A stretch of 64,000 nucleotides of DNA, taken from Phytophthora colocasiae. Taxonomy: Eukaryota; Oomycota; Peronosporomycetes; Peronosporales; Peronosporaceae. Numbering within the stretch: the stretch's first letter is position 1; the number at the start of each line of letters is the position of its first letter. The DNA lies in the NCBI GenBank assembly GCA_018806915.1, contig JAGKQI010000089.1, forward strand, positions 434,001 through 498,000. The letters run 5' to 3'. Shown here piece by piece: positions 53,163 to 64,000 of this stretch. The notes beneath the pieces are model-generated. The model did not search any database, had not been told where the DNA came from, and worked only from the letters and a program-made list of their open reading frames with translations. Made by a program: the position numbers and the translations under genes.

Positions 53163-55125
53163 GAAAAACAATATACAAGCATAAAAAGTGAAGCAACAAT
53201 ATCTTAAGCAGCAAAAGGAAAGGAAGGAAACTGCAGTTTAATAACTGATTATTTCCTGGTTGCTACTACTTGGCTATTAAATTCTGAAGGTTTGATTGTA
53301 TTTTGTGAAATGTTTGCTTGGTGGTACATTGACCAGTGAACCACTAGGAGGCCGTTAAGCAGCAAGAGAAAGGATACTACTAACTTTCGGGAGAATAGCA
53401 AATGTGAAACGTAGCCTAGCGAGGATGCCAGTAACCATCGTTGCCAATGTCCATACGCCATTTTGTAGTGTCTGGATTTGGTTGCAACTGCTTCAACACA
53501 CGTTTTTGGAAAGCGGGTGACAACGGTAGGCAGCGTAGAAGATGTGCGGATCTGACACGAGATGTTCCAACGTAGAGGTGATCAAGCATCCATTTGGGCG
53601 ATCCGGGTGTACCCTCCAGATAAAGTAAAACCCTTTTTAGTGTAGCCCCCTGGGCTTTCCATACCGTCATTACTAGCGCGAGCTCAACTGCAAGTTGCGA
53701 GTATCTGATCTTCATTGGTTTTGGCATGAGCGTCCGCGCTAACGTAACGGTATACTTGCTTTTGTCATTTACAAGTAGGCCGATTGGAATTATAATACTG
53801 TCTTTTTCCGTTCTTCGTCCGGCAGTATCTGTTTTCCAAATTGTTTCCAAGTTGTTTTCGGGAGGCCAGGTTGTTGCTGGCACAACTCCACCAGTTTGAG
53901 TGATGAGTTGGACATTTATAAAGTCAGGTGCTTTCGGAAGATCAAAGACAGCTCCACTTGGTAGTCGTGCACATTGTAGCATCTGCAGGATTTGTTCGGA
54001 GTCGCTGACGTTATTCCACGCAAGCGACACAAGCTTGCACATAGTCCCATTTGCAACACCCCATTCAACGTTTCCGTTACCATTATCAAGGACTTAAACA
54101 CATCCTCCTTTCACAAAATAACCGAACAAAGCTGGGTAGTCGGCTGCGTTGTATAGCAACTCCAACAGTTCTTGTGGGACTCCTGCGACTGGTTTACGCC
54201 ACCGTAATACCACAGAGTTTGCACGGAGAGCAAGTAATCGAGCAGTACATGCTGTTAAAGCAGCTTTATCCACATTGCTTGTAACCAGAATTGTTGATTC
54301 ATCCATCCAGGCTGGATCCAGCTCAATTTCTTGTCGTGTTAGCTCGTGTGTCACCGCGTCAACTACCTCATCACTGAGCAATTGAAATTTCGTCTCTCCA
54401 TAGCTACCTGGATATGTTGCGGGGAGTTTTCGGAACGTGTCCAGATTTTTCTGCTGCACTGGACAGTTGTGGGCCCTTTGTTGAGACTTTAGAGTAAACA
54501 CTCGAAATCGCCTGAAAAGGTCTCGGGCTTGTATGATAACGGCGTTTGCGTTCAGCTTGTACATAGATTTACATAGAGGCGTCCCCATGAGCGCTTCCAG
54601 TTGCAAAAAATCTCCAGACTGTTCACAATTAATAAAAATGAGGGTCATGCATTGTGAATGAAGTGATCAACATACCAGACGTACCCATAGGAGAGATTTA
54701 CCACCAAACGGCAAATCGTGATTGTAGACCATGCGTAAGCGCTTGTCTACAGTCACTGTAAATTCGCTACCAAGCATAGAAACGTCGTCTGTCACGATGA
54801 TACCAACCGAGTTGTCGAAAAGAAGACGGAGTTCTGCTAATTTTTTAGGAGAAACATGATCTCCCTCTCGACCAACTTTGAAAGCAGCATGACACGTCAT
54901 CCCGCCTGGAAACTGGCTTGCAGCAGCCCCTGTCGGGCATGTTATTACAATATTTAGCCCGCGTTTCAGTAACTCGTCTCGTAGTTTGTGTATGACGAAC
55001 GATTTGCCTGTTCCGGCTCCACCATGCATAAGTGTAAGTGTCTGAACAGGATTGGGCTTGTCGAGGTTTGTCAGGATCCAATCGATTATTGCTTGCTGTT
55101 CAGGAGATGCAGTGTCTTCATTTTG
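53163..55125 (-). mobile_element. Helitron-like element, copy B (helicase end only)
   Basis: Collinear with copy A 43882-45843. It contains the helicase C-terminal half: exon frames 54667-55127 and 53416-54648 around the same intron. It carries a TAA inside (54093 region, GTGTTTAA where A has GTGCTCAA) and Walker B reads TDDVSMLG. It therefore cannot encode an active helicase. The left end is a truncation, not a terminus. Confidence 0.85.
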
Positions 55126-55410
55126 AGAGACAGTTGCGGTGGCGCTTTTGTTCGTGCAGACATTCGAGCTGGAATTCGGAATTACAGTGGCCATCTCAGT
55201 GATCGTAGATGAAGAAGCAGGATATTTTCCATCTGTAGTCGTTGGCGTCTCGGACTTCTTCTCGAACTTGAGATCTCTGAATCGTGTTGTGAATTGGCAG
55301 CACTCGTTCCGGAAGACCTTCGGATCGGTGAAATGAACAACTTTTACTTTTTGTCCTCGGAGCGGAACGTCATGCTCGGTGTCGTTGTTCTTCCAGATCG
55401 TTGCAGTCAT
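54667..55410 (-). pseudogene. Chimeric open frame: auxiliary exon 3 joined to helicase
   Basis: A single 247-codon frame starts with the auxiliary protein segment MTATIWKNNDTEHDVPLRGQ and continues, after NVCTNKSATATVSQ, directly into helicase NEDTASPEQQAIIDW with Walker A. The junction at about 55126 is a rearrangement point. It ends at the helicase intron donor as in the other copies. Confidence 0.75.
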
Positions 55411-55718
55411 CAGATCTTTGTCGACTATGTAGCGGTTGTTATCATACTGGTCTTCATATTTCTGATAGTGACAAGCACATATGCAGAAATATTAGTAAAA
55501 TGCTAGAATTGGCTATTGAGTAAAATTTACCGATTTCAGTATCGCCTCCGACTCTGGAGCAAACAGGTCAATTAGGTGCATCCGGACCAATTTGCGTCCA
55601 TCGCGAACGGTGTGTTCGCTGCACCAAACATTTCGTCCGTAGACAGAAACATTATTCGTACTACGGACACCCTCGTTCACGTATTCTAAAAACGCTGATG
55701 ACGTGGTGGCATAGAAAT
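55128..55718 (-). pseudogene. Inverted fragment of the auxiliary gene
   Basis: Reverse complement of copy A about 50834-51415: exons 3 and 2, both introns' borders and part of intron 1. Exon 1 and the promoter are missing, having been removed by the junction with the Rep N-terminal region of copy C at 55718. Confidence 0.8.
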
Positions 55719-58700
55719 TAACGACATCTCTGACGAGGATGTGCTGATGATGATGAAAGGTCAAAACTTTACGTCTGACCCAAGGCTCGCATTGGCCTAC
55801 TTTTACTGCTGCAGCTGTCACCCAGACGCTTTCATTTTTAATGATGAACATCTTCGGGAAAGTGAACCTGTACGTCAACGGTTAGTGGCTGCGCTCGATG
55901 ACCCCCCTGGAGTACAAGAACATGTCCGGTGTGAAAAAACTGCTGCTGCAATTGATCCCTCACGAAGTGCAATTTACGCATGTGCTTCGTGTTGTGAATT
56001 GCTTCTTGAATCTGAGAGAAAAACTGTCTGACAGCGAAACACCGGAACGTCAGGCTCAATACCTAGCGACGCGTACAGTTAACGCGTTCGGCGGTGCGAA
56101 TGAGTGGCCTATTTCCTTGATGGTATATGCTTTGGTTGGGCACAAATCTCATGTATCGTCTGAATCGTTCACGTTTGTGTTTCCGCATGGATTTGTAAAT
56201 GAGCTGGAAAAAAATCTGGACACATCCTCAGAGGAAAACGTAATTGACGAAGGTAGTACGTGTTCGTCAACGGACTACATGGATAACGACGATGTAGCAG
56301 CATTTCTCGAAGAAGATAGTGCAGACAGTTCCTCAACGATAGATGCTGCTATCGAGGAACTAGCGAATTTTGCTCACGCAGAAGATTTGTCAGTTCTCAG
56401 TCGCTCTTGTACTGAGAAACATGCTGCTGGCGGCGCACGGACTTTTAAAATCGAAGGCAAGACAATATTTGTCAGTCAGCTGGAATTATACAAATACCGT
56501 GGCATTCATTTCGTGGATTATTCGCCTTCAGAGTTTGCCTGCATCGTGGATATTGTACCGCGCCAAAATAAAATTGGAACAAAAAGCAACCGAGGGCGAA
56601 AATCTAGGCACAGCTTCGACTTGGACACGCGCCACCCTCTCTTTCATCACTACGAAGCCGTTATCCGTACGAAAATGTTCACCCCGGCTTTTGGAGGTTC
56701 TCCACCCGTGTCATGCTCTCGTAAAGCGCCAAGTTCAAAGAAGATGGACGCGATGGCAAAGTATGTTATCTCCGTTTCTGTACCTTGGAACACGCACGAT
56801 CGACCAGAATTTGACGTGAGTGCGTCAGGGTTAGCACAATTGTGTACAGCTTGGGATAGCTCTTCAGCCCCTTTTATCAGCAGGCAACGATATCGGCAAG
56901 TCCACAATTTCATTCAAAAGCATGTACGATGTAGCGACAACGAAAAAACGTGTTTGGGTGGAGAGCTAGAAATGCCACACGATGGAAAGATAATCCATCG
57001 ACCGGTTCCATTACGGATCAGAAAACCCGTAACAGCACGGGTGACCCTGAAGCAAATGGAGTATTGACGGACGGAGATGATGATTTATATTGGCTTACTC
57101 GAGCTGCGGCTTTAGGAAATCCGACTCATCGCGAAAGTGTACGAGCTATACAGTCAATCTTTTGCTCGCTGATGGGAGTTCAAGATGACAGTGAACAAAC
57201 ACATGCAGATGTACAGCATGCCGTTCCTGTATCTCATCTGTTGTCGAACGTATATCAGCATCAGCGTACGTATGACGATGTGCTCATTCGTCCCGAACTA
57301 AACCTCCAAGTTGTTGCACGACGAATCCACGAGATGGTGCCGTGCAACCACGCATCTGATTTATCTAATGGACAGACTAGTAATACCAGAGGCCCTAATG
57401 ATCCTATTGCATCATCGCTGCACCAATCGCGAAATGAAGACACTGCATCTCCTGAACAGCAAGCAATAATCGATTGGATCCTGACAAACCTCGACAAGCC
57501 CAATCCTGTTCAGACACTTACACTTATGCATGGTGGAGCCGGAACAGGCAAATCGTTCGTCATACACAAACTACGAGACGAGTTACTGAAACGCGGGCTA
57601 AATATTGTAATAACATGCCCGACAGGGGCTGCTGCAAGCCAGTTTCCAGGCGGGATGACGTGTCATGCTGCTTTCAAAGTTGGTCGAGAGGGAGATCATG
57701 TTTCTCCTAAAAAATTAGCAGAACTCCGTCTTCTTTTCGACAACTCGGTTGGTATCATCGTGACAGACGAAGTTTCTATGCTTGGTAGCGAATTTACAGT
57801 GACTGTAGACAAGCGCTTACGCATGGTCTACAATCACGATTTGCCGTTTGGTGGTAAATCTCTCCTATGGGTACGTCTGGTATGTTGATCACTTCATTCA
57901 CAATGCATGACCCTCATTTTTATTAATTGTGAACAGTCTGGAGATTTTTTGCAACTGGAAGCGCTCATGGGGACGCCTCTATGTAAATCTATGTACAAGC
58001 TGAACGCAAACGCCGTTATCATACAAGCCCGAGACCTTTTCAGGCGATTTCGAGTGTTTACTCTAAAGTCTCAACAAAGGGCCCACAACTGTCCAGTGCA
58101 GCAGAAAAATCTGGACACGTTCCGAAAACTCCCCGCAACATATCCAGGTAGCTATGGAGAGACGAAATTTCAATTGCTCAGTGATGAGGTAGTTGACGCG
58201 GTGACACACGAGCTAACACGACAAGAAATTGAGCTGGATCCAGCCTGGATGGATGAATCAACAATTCTGGTTACAAGCAATGTGGATAAAGCTGCTTTAA
58301 CAGCATGTACTGCTCGATTACTTGCTCTCCGTGCAAACTCTGTGGTATTACGGTGGCGTAAACCAGTCGCAGGAGTCCCACAAGAACTGTTGGAGTTGCT
58401 ATACAACGCAGCCGACTACCCAGCTTTGTTCGGTTATTTTGTGAAAGGAGGATGTGCTCAAGTCCTTGATAATGGTAACGGAAACGTTGAATGGGGTGCT
58501 GCAAATGGGACTATGTGCAAGCTTGTGTCGCTTGCGTGGAATAACGTCAGCGACTCCGAACAAATCCTGCAGATGCTACAATGTGCACGACTACCAAGTG
58601 GAGCTGTCTTTGATCTTCCGAAAGCACCTGACTTTATAAATGTCCAACTCATCACTCAAACTGGTGGAGTTGTGCCAGCAACAACCTGGCCTCCCGAAAA

Positions 58701-59303
58701 CAACTTGGAAACAATTTGGAAAACAGATACTGCCGGACGAAGAACGGAAAAAGACAGTATTATAATTCCAATCGGCCTACTTGTAAATGACAAAAGCAAG
58801 TATACCGTTACGTTAGCGCGGACGCTCATGCCAAAACCAATGAAGATCAGATACTCGCAACTTGCAGTTGAGCTCGCGCTAGTAATGACGGTATGGAAAG
58901 CCCAGGGGGCTACACTAAAAAGGGTTTTACTTTATCTGGAGGGTACACCCGGATCGCCCAAATGGATGCTTGATCACCTCTACGTTGGAACATCTCGTGT
59001 CAGATCCGCACATCTTCTACGCTGCCTACCGTTGTCACCCGCTTTCCAAAAACGTGTGTTGAAGCAGTTGCAACCAAATCCAGACACTACAAAATGGCGT
59101 ATGGACATTGGCAACGATGGTTACTGGCATCCTCGCTAGGCTACGTTTCACATTTGCTATTCTCCCGAAAGTTAGTAGTATCCTTTCTCTTGCTGCTTAA
59201 CGGCCTCCTAGTGGTTCACTGGTCAATGTACCACCAAGCAAACATTTCACAAAATACAATCAAACCTTCAGAATTTAATAGCCAAGTAGTAGCAACCAGG
59301 AAA
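55719..59303 (+). mobile_element. Helitron-like element, copy C (inverted, internally deleted)
   Basis: Opposite orientation to A, B and D. It starts within the Rep N-terminal region (MLMMMKGQNF at 55741), jumps at about 56030 from ESERKTV to SETPERQAQY (loss of about 2.4 kb including the HUH motif), then runs on to the helicase end. The helicase second exon 57907-59139 is undamaged (410 codons) and shows the true C-terminus WRMDIGNDGYWHPR. One base is missing near 56957 (TTTGGGTGG against TTTGGAGTGG in A), which shifts the frame. It stops at 59303, where copy D begins. Confidence 0.88.
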
Positions 59304-59427
59304 CAAGAGCGTCTGCGACGTAGCTGGGAATACTATATATTACACTGAAATACTACTATGTACGCTACGGTGGGTGCAAGTCAGAAGAAGTAGGGTGAGA
59401 GCAATCAGTCTAAGATTTGTCGAGTAG

Positions 59428-60190
59428 CTAGCAGAGATATCGGTCGAGCCGTGCTAAGTGCCGGTATTGGTACTGGGCTGCGAATAAACTGAGTGAGAAG
59501 GCGGATTGGTGGTGGTTTAGTGTCGTAGCTGCGGCAGTGTCGGACACAGTAAACTGCGTCATCTCATCGATATTGACGTCGTATAAGTTGCGAACACGCG
59601 AGCAGATGAGATTCTTCACGCGGATAGATGTGTGTGAGTCATTGCATACGGTGATAACAAGTGCGATCGTTCGGAAGCGCCACCCTTCGTATATGAAGCG
59701 AACAGAGGACCGAATCACACCTGTCTTGTTGCTTGCCGTCGTCCAGCAGTCATGATGGAGATTCAGGAACAATGAGCCGTTAGAAGCTGCATACTCTTCC
59801 AGCAAAAGCTTCTTCACTCCGTTTTGAAAGTCAGGGAAGGCATCGTCCAAGTGACCACGGTACGTTCTAACGGCAAGAACGTATGATTTTAGTGACTTTC
59901 TGAAGCATCAACTTGAACCCAGGAGTGACAACTGGGTTAAAAGGTAGACATATTAAGCATTCAATTAGTCTCTAAACCAGTAGCAGTAGAAGTACTCAAG
60001 CTTACCGTCATAAATGAGCCACTGTACGACGAATACATTCAGTTGCTGCTGGGTCAGTCCCCAGGTTCTTGGTAGTACACCATGTTGTTTTAAATATGAC
60101 CCCACGCCAACTAGCGTCAACTTGACTCTTTGTTCGCTAAGCTTTCTGGTTATATTGTAGATATTTGTTAGTACTAATGAATGATACAAA
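59428..60190 (-). pseudogene. hAT-type transposase remnant, copy D
   Basis: Same two frames (60189-59965 and 59850-59428) and same sequence as in copy A, including the damaged SDTAAAT motif. Confidence 0.62.
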
Positions 60191-60716
60191 ACATTTTATA
60201 TGATCAACTCACCGAACTGAGATATTAAGTGGATCGCCGCCCTCATAGCGACACAGCTCATTAGAACACAGGTGCAGAAGAGCTTAAAAGAAGTAAAGAA
60301 GCTTCTTCTCTTTCTTTATCTTCGGGAAGTTGTTGTGACAGGTTAGGCGATAGGGGTGTCATTAGCTGGATAGTCAAGTGATACTAATATGCTCAGCGTT
60401 GTTCTCCTTTTGATTAATTTGTTTTTTATACTCACAGCTATAGCAGGTGTCATGCCGGGTTTTGAAAAACAATATACAAGCATAAAAAGTGAAGCAACAA
60501 TATCTTAAGCAGCAAAAGGAAAGGAAGGAAACTGCAGTTTAATAACTGATTATTTCCTGGTTGCTACTACTTGGCTATTAAATTCTGAAGGTTTGATTGT
60601 ATTTTGTGAAATGTTTGCTTGGTGGTACATTGACCAGTGAACCACTAGGAGGCCGTTAAGCAGCAAGAGAAAGGATACTACTAACTTTCGGGAGAATAGC
60701 AAATGTGAAACGTAGC

Positions 60717-62902
60717 CTAGCGAGGATGCCAGTAACCATCGTTGCCAATGTCCATACGCCATTTTGTAGTGTCTGGATTTGGTTGCAACTGCTTCAACAC
60801 ACGTTTTTGGAAAGCGGGTGACAACGGTAGGCAGCGTAGAAGATGTGCGGATCTGACACGAGATGTTCCAACGTAGAGGTGATCAAGCATCCATTTGGGC
60901 GATCCGGGTGTACCCTCCAGATAAAGTAAAACCCTTTTTAGTGTAGCCCCCTGGGCTTTCCATACCGTCATTACTAGCGCGAGCTCAACTGCAAGTTGCG
61001 AGTATCTGATCTTCATTGGTTTTGGCATGAGCGTCCGCGCTAACGTAACGGTATACTTGCTTTTGTCATTTACAAGTAGGCCGATTGGAATTATAATACT
61101 GTCTTTTTCCGTTCTTCGTCCGGCAGTATCTGTTTTCCAAATTGTTTCCAAGTTGTTTTCGGGAGGCCAGGTTGTTGCTGGCACAACTCCACCAGTTTGA
61201 GTGATGAGTTGGACATTTATAAAGTCAGGTGCTTTCGGAAGATCAAAGACAGCTCCACTTGGTAGTCGTGCACATTGTAGCATCTGCAGGATTTGTTCGG
61301 AGTCGCTGACGTTATTCCACGCAAGCGACACAAGCTTGCACATAGTCCCATTTGCAACACCCCATTCAACGTTTCCGTTACCATTATCAAGGAGTTAAAC
61401 ACATCCTCCTTTCACAAAATAACCGAACAAAGCTGGGTAGTCGGCTGCGTTGTATAGCAACTCCAACAGTTCTTGTGGGACTCCTGCGACTGGTTTACGC
61501 CACCGTAATACCACAGAGTTTGCACGGAGAGCAAGTAATCGAGCAGTACATGCTGTTAAAGCAGCTTTATCCACATTGCTTGTAACCAGAATTGTTGATT
61601 CATCCATCCAGGCTGGATCCAGCTCAATTTCTTGTCGTGTTAGCTCGTGTGTCACCGCGTCAACTACCTCATCACTGAGCAATTGAAATTTCGTCTCTCC
61701 ATAGCTACCTGGATATGTTGCGGGGAGTTTTCGGAACGTGTCCAGATTTTTCTGCTGCACTGGACAGTTGTGGGCCCTTTGTTGAGACTTTAGAGTAAAC
61801 ACTCGAAATCGCCTGAAAAGGTCTCGGGCTTGTATGATAACGGCGTTTGCGTTCAGCTTGTACATAGATTTACATAGAGGCGTCCCCATGAGCGCTTCCA
61901 GTTGCAAAAAATCTCCAGACTGTTCACAATTAATAAAAATGAGGGTCATGCATTGTGAATGAAGTGATCAACATACCAGACGTACCCATAGGAGAGATTT
62001 ACCACCAAACGGCAAATCGTGATTGTAGACCATGCGTAAGCGCTTGTCTACAGTCACTGTAAATTCGCTACCAAGCATAGAAACGTCGTCTGTCACGATG
62101 ATACCAACCGAGTTGTCGAAAAGAAGACGGAGTTCTGCTAATTTTTTAGGAGAAACATGATCTCCCTCTCGACCAACTTTGAAAGCAGCATGACACGTCA
62201 TCCCGCCTGGAAACTGGCTTGCAGCAGCCCCTGTCGGGCATGTTATTACAATATTTAGCCCGCGTTTCAGTAACTCGTCTCGTAGTTTGTGTATGACGAA
62301 CGATTTGCCTGTTCCGGCTCCACCATGCATAAGTGTAAGTGTCTGAACAGGATTGGGCTTGTCGAGGTTTGTCAGGATCCAATCGATTATTGCTTGCTGT
62401 TCAGGAGATGCAGTGTCTTCATTTCGCGATTGGTGCAGCGATGATGCAATAGGATCATTAGGGCCTCTGGTATTACTAGTCTGTCCATTAGATAAATCAG
62501 ATGCGTGGTTGCACGGCACCATCTCGTGGATTCGTCGTGCAACAACTTGGAGGTTTAGTTCGGGACGAATGAGCACATCGTCATACGTACGCTGATGCTG
62601 ATATACGTTCGACAACAGATGAGATACAGGAACGGCATGCTGTACATCTGCATGTGTTTGTTCACTGTCATCTTGAACTCCCATCAGCGAGCAAAGATTG
62701 ACTGTATAGCTCGTACACTTTCGCGATGAGTCGGATTTCCTAAAGCCGCAGCTCGAGTAAGCCAATATAAATCATCATCTCCGTCCGTCAATACTCCATT
62801 TGCTTCAGGGTCACCCGTGCTGTTACGGGTTTTCTGATCCGTAATGGAACCGGTCGATGGATTATCTTTCCATCGTGTGGCATTTCTAGCTCTCCACTCC
62901 AA
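60717..62902 (-). pseudogene. Rep-helicase fragment, copy D
   Basis: Helicase frames 62765-61968, 61949-61395 and 61343-60717. The middle two are separated only by the TAA stop shared with copy B. Walker A HGGAGTGKS is kept, and Walker B has Asp in place of the catalytic Glu. Confidence 0.8.
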
Positions 62903-63434
62903 ACACGTTTTTTGTTGTCGCTACATCGTACATGCTTTTGAATGAAATTGTGGACTTGCCGATATCGTTGCCTGCTGATAAAAGGGACTGAAGAGCTATC
63001 CCAAGCTGTACACAATTGTGCTAACCCTGACGCACTCACGTCAAATTCTGGTCGATCGTGCGTGTTCCAAGGTACAGAAACGGAGATAACATACTTTGCC
63101 ATCGCGTCCATCTTCTTTGAACTTGGCGCTTTACGAGAGCATGACACGGGTGGAGAACCTCCAAAAGCCGGGGTGAACATTTTCGTACGGATAACGGCTT
63201 CGTAGTGATGAAAGAGAGGGTGGCGCGTGTCCAAGTCGAAGCTGTGCCTAGATTTTCGCCCTCGGTTGCTTTTTGTTCCAATTTTATTTTGGCGCGGTAC
63301 AATATCCACGATGCAGGCAAACTCTGAAGGCGAATAATCCACGAAATGAATGCCACGGTATTTGTATAATTCCAGCTGACTGACAAATATTGTCTTGCCT
63401 TCGATTTTAAAAGTCCGTGCGCCGCCAGCAGCAT

Positions 63435-63532
63435 CCCGCCGGTAAGGAATTCAGGTTCGTGACCTTTCACGTGAAGATCGTGGGAGTTGAAGAGCTGCAG
63501 CAGTTTGCTGACAGAACGCTACGGTGGGTGCA
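63435..63532 (+). other. Foreign coding-like fragment between copies D and E
   Basis: About 98 bp absent from the other copies. It reads VTFHVKIVGVEELQQFADRT then LRWV in one frame, which looks like real protein-coding sequence, perhaps of a START-like host protein (low certainty). The last 26 bp (63507-63532) are repeated inside the element at about 63656. Confidence 0.5.
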
Positions 63533-64000
63533 CAAGAGCGTCTGCGACGTAGCTGGGAATACTATATATTACACTGAAATACTACTATGTACTACATAGT
63601 ATTTCGTAGTACATAGTATTTCGGTGTAATACATGTATATATGTATATGTCATTGCTGACAGAACGCTACGGTGGGTGCAAGTCAGAAGAAGTAGGGTGA
63701 GAGCAATCAGTCTAAGATTTGTCGAGTAGCTAGCAGAGATATCGGTCGAGCCGTGCTAAGTGCCGGTATTGGTACTGGGCTGCGAATAAACTGAGTGAGA
63801 AGGCGGATTGGTGGTGGTTTAGTGTCGTAGCTGCGGCAGTGTCGGACACAGTAAACTGCGTCATCTCATCGATATTGACGTCGTATAAGTTGCGAACACG
63901 CGAGCAGATGAGATTCTTCACGCGGATAGATGTGTGTGAGTCATTGCATACGGTGATAACAAGTGCGATCGTTCGGAAGCGCCACCCTTCGTATATGAAG
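63533..64000 (-). mobile_element. Helitron-like element, copy E (runs off the window)
   Basis: Begins with the shared left terminus, the complete hairpin and the start of the hAT remnant (63921-63730), collinear with copy A 42650-43117, and continues past the window edge. Confidence 0.85.

Larger units (their letters stand above)
59304..63434 (-). mobile_element. Helitron-like element, copy D
   Basis: Collinear with copy A 42650 to about 46856: left terminus (hairpin arm partly deleted), hAT remnant, helicase and the C-terminal Rep part, ending within GGARTF-coding sequence. It shares with copy B the internal TAA (61398 region) and the Walker-B TDDVSMLG. It also has single-base losses (62690, 62912) that break the frame. 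Confidence 0.86.

Overview
The window is nuclear DNA of an oomycete, most likely a Phytophthora-like plant pathogen. The basis is dense eukaryotic genes with short introns (about 57-115 nt, GT..AG, often a CTAAC-like branch site), a Crinkler/RHS-type NTPase, and very large nested transposons (a chromodomain Ty3 element inside a PIF/Harbinger element, and a multi-copy Helitron-like cluster). No rRNA, tRNA or CRISPR was recognised.

Layout. (1) 1-5080, housekeeping genes: a 3'-truncated VPS35L-type retriever subunit (minus) head to head with the nucleoporin NUP54 (plus), then a small mitochondrial-type protein (minus). (2) 6114-22748: one PIF/Harbinger DNA transposon with similar, oppositely oriented ends, a DDE transposase (minus) and a Myb-like partner gene (plus). 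The Myb-like gene is split by a 12.95 kb Ty3 LTR retrotransposon (6890-19842, target duplication ATAA). (3) 23303-39375, a compact gene island: AT-hook protein, probable RPC7 (Pol III), Crinkler-type P-loop protein, SEC14-like protein, mitochondrial uL24, eIF2 beta, a CCCH/B-box protein, GTF3C6 (TFIIIC), SF3B5, NDUFS8, RPA43 (Pol I), a CAP-Gly + TBCC fusion and a PQQGYP-repeat protein. Many are head-to-head pairs with intergenic gaps of 96-384 bp. (4) 40313-42597: four short single-exon Pro/His-rich proteins in tandem. (5) 42650-64000: copies A-E of one Helitron-like element carrying Rep, a Pif1-type helicase and a divergent auxiliary gene. The copies are arranged direct, inverted and truncated, with an intact SWEET transporter gene and a 5'-truncated phosphate transporter trapped between A and B.

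How parts relate. The island is rich in core gene-expression and organelle functions (Pol I, Pol III and TFIIIC subunits, translation initiation, splicing, mitochondrial ribosome, complex I). The flanking blocks are mobile DNA. The Ty3 element is saturated with GATCC words, carries a second RNase H domain and is broken by several stops and frameshifts even though its LTRs look almost identical. In Helitron copy A the visible frameshifts lie at or beside short homopolymers, so part of the apparent decay may be sequencing error. Copies B and D share a stop codon and a Walker-B Glu-to-Asp change, so they share a defective ancestor.

Exon borders were read by eye from splice consensus and family alignment from memory. 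No database search was possible.
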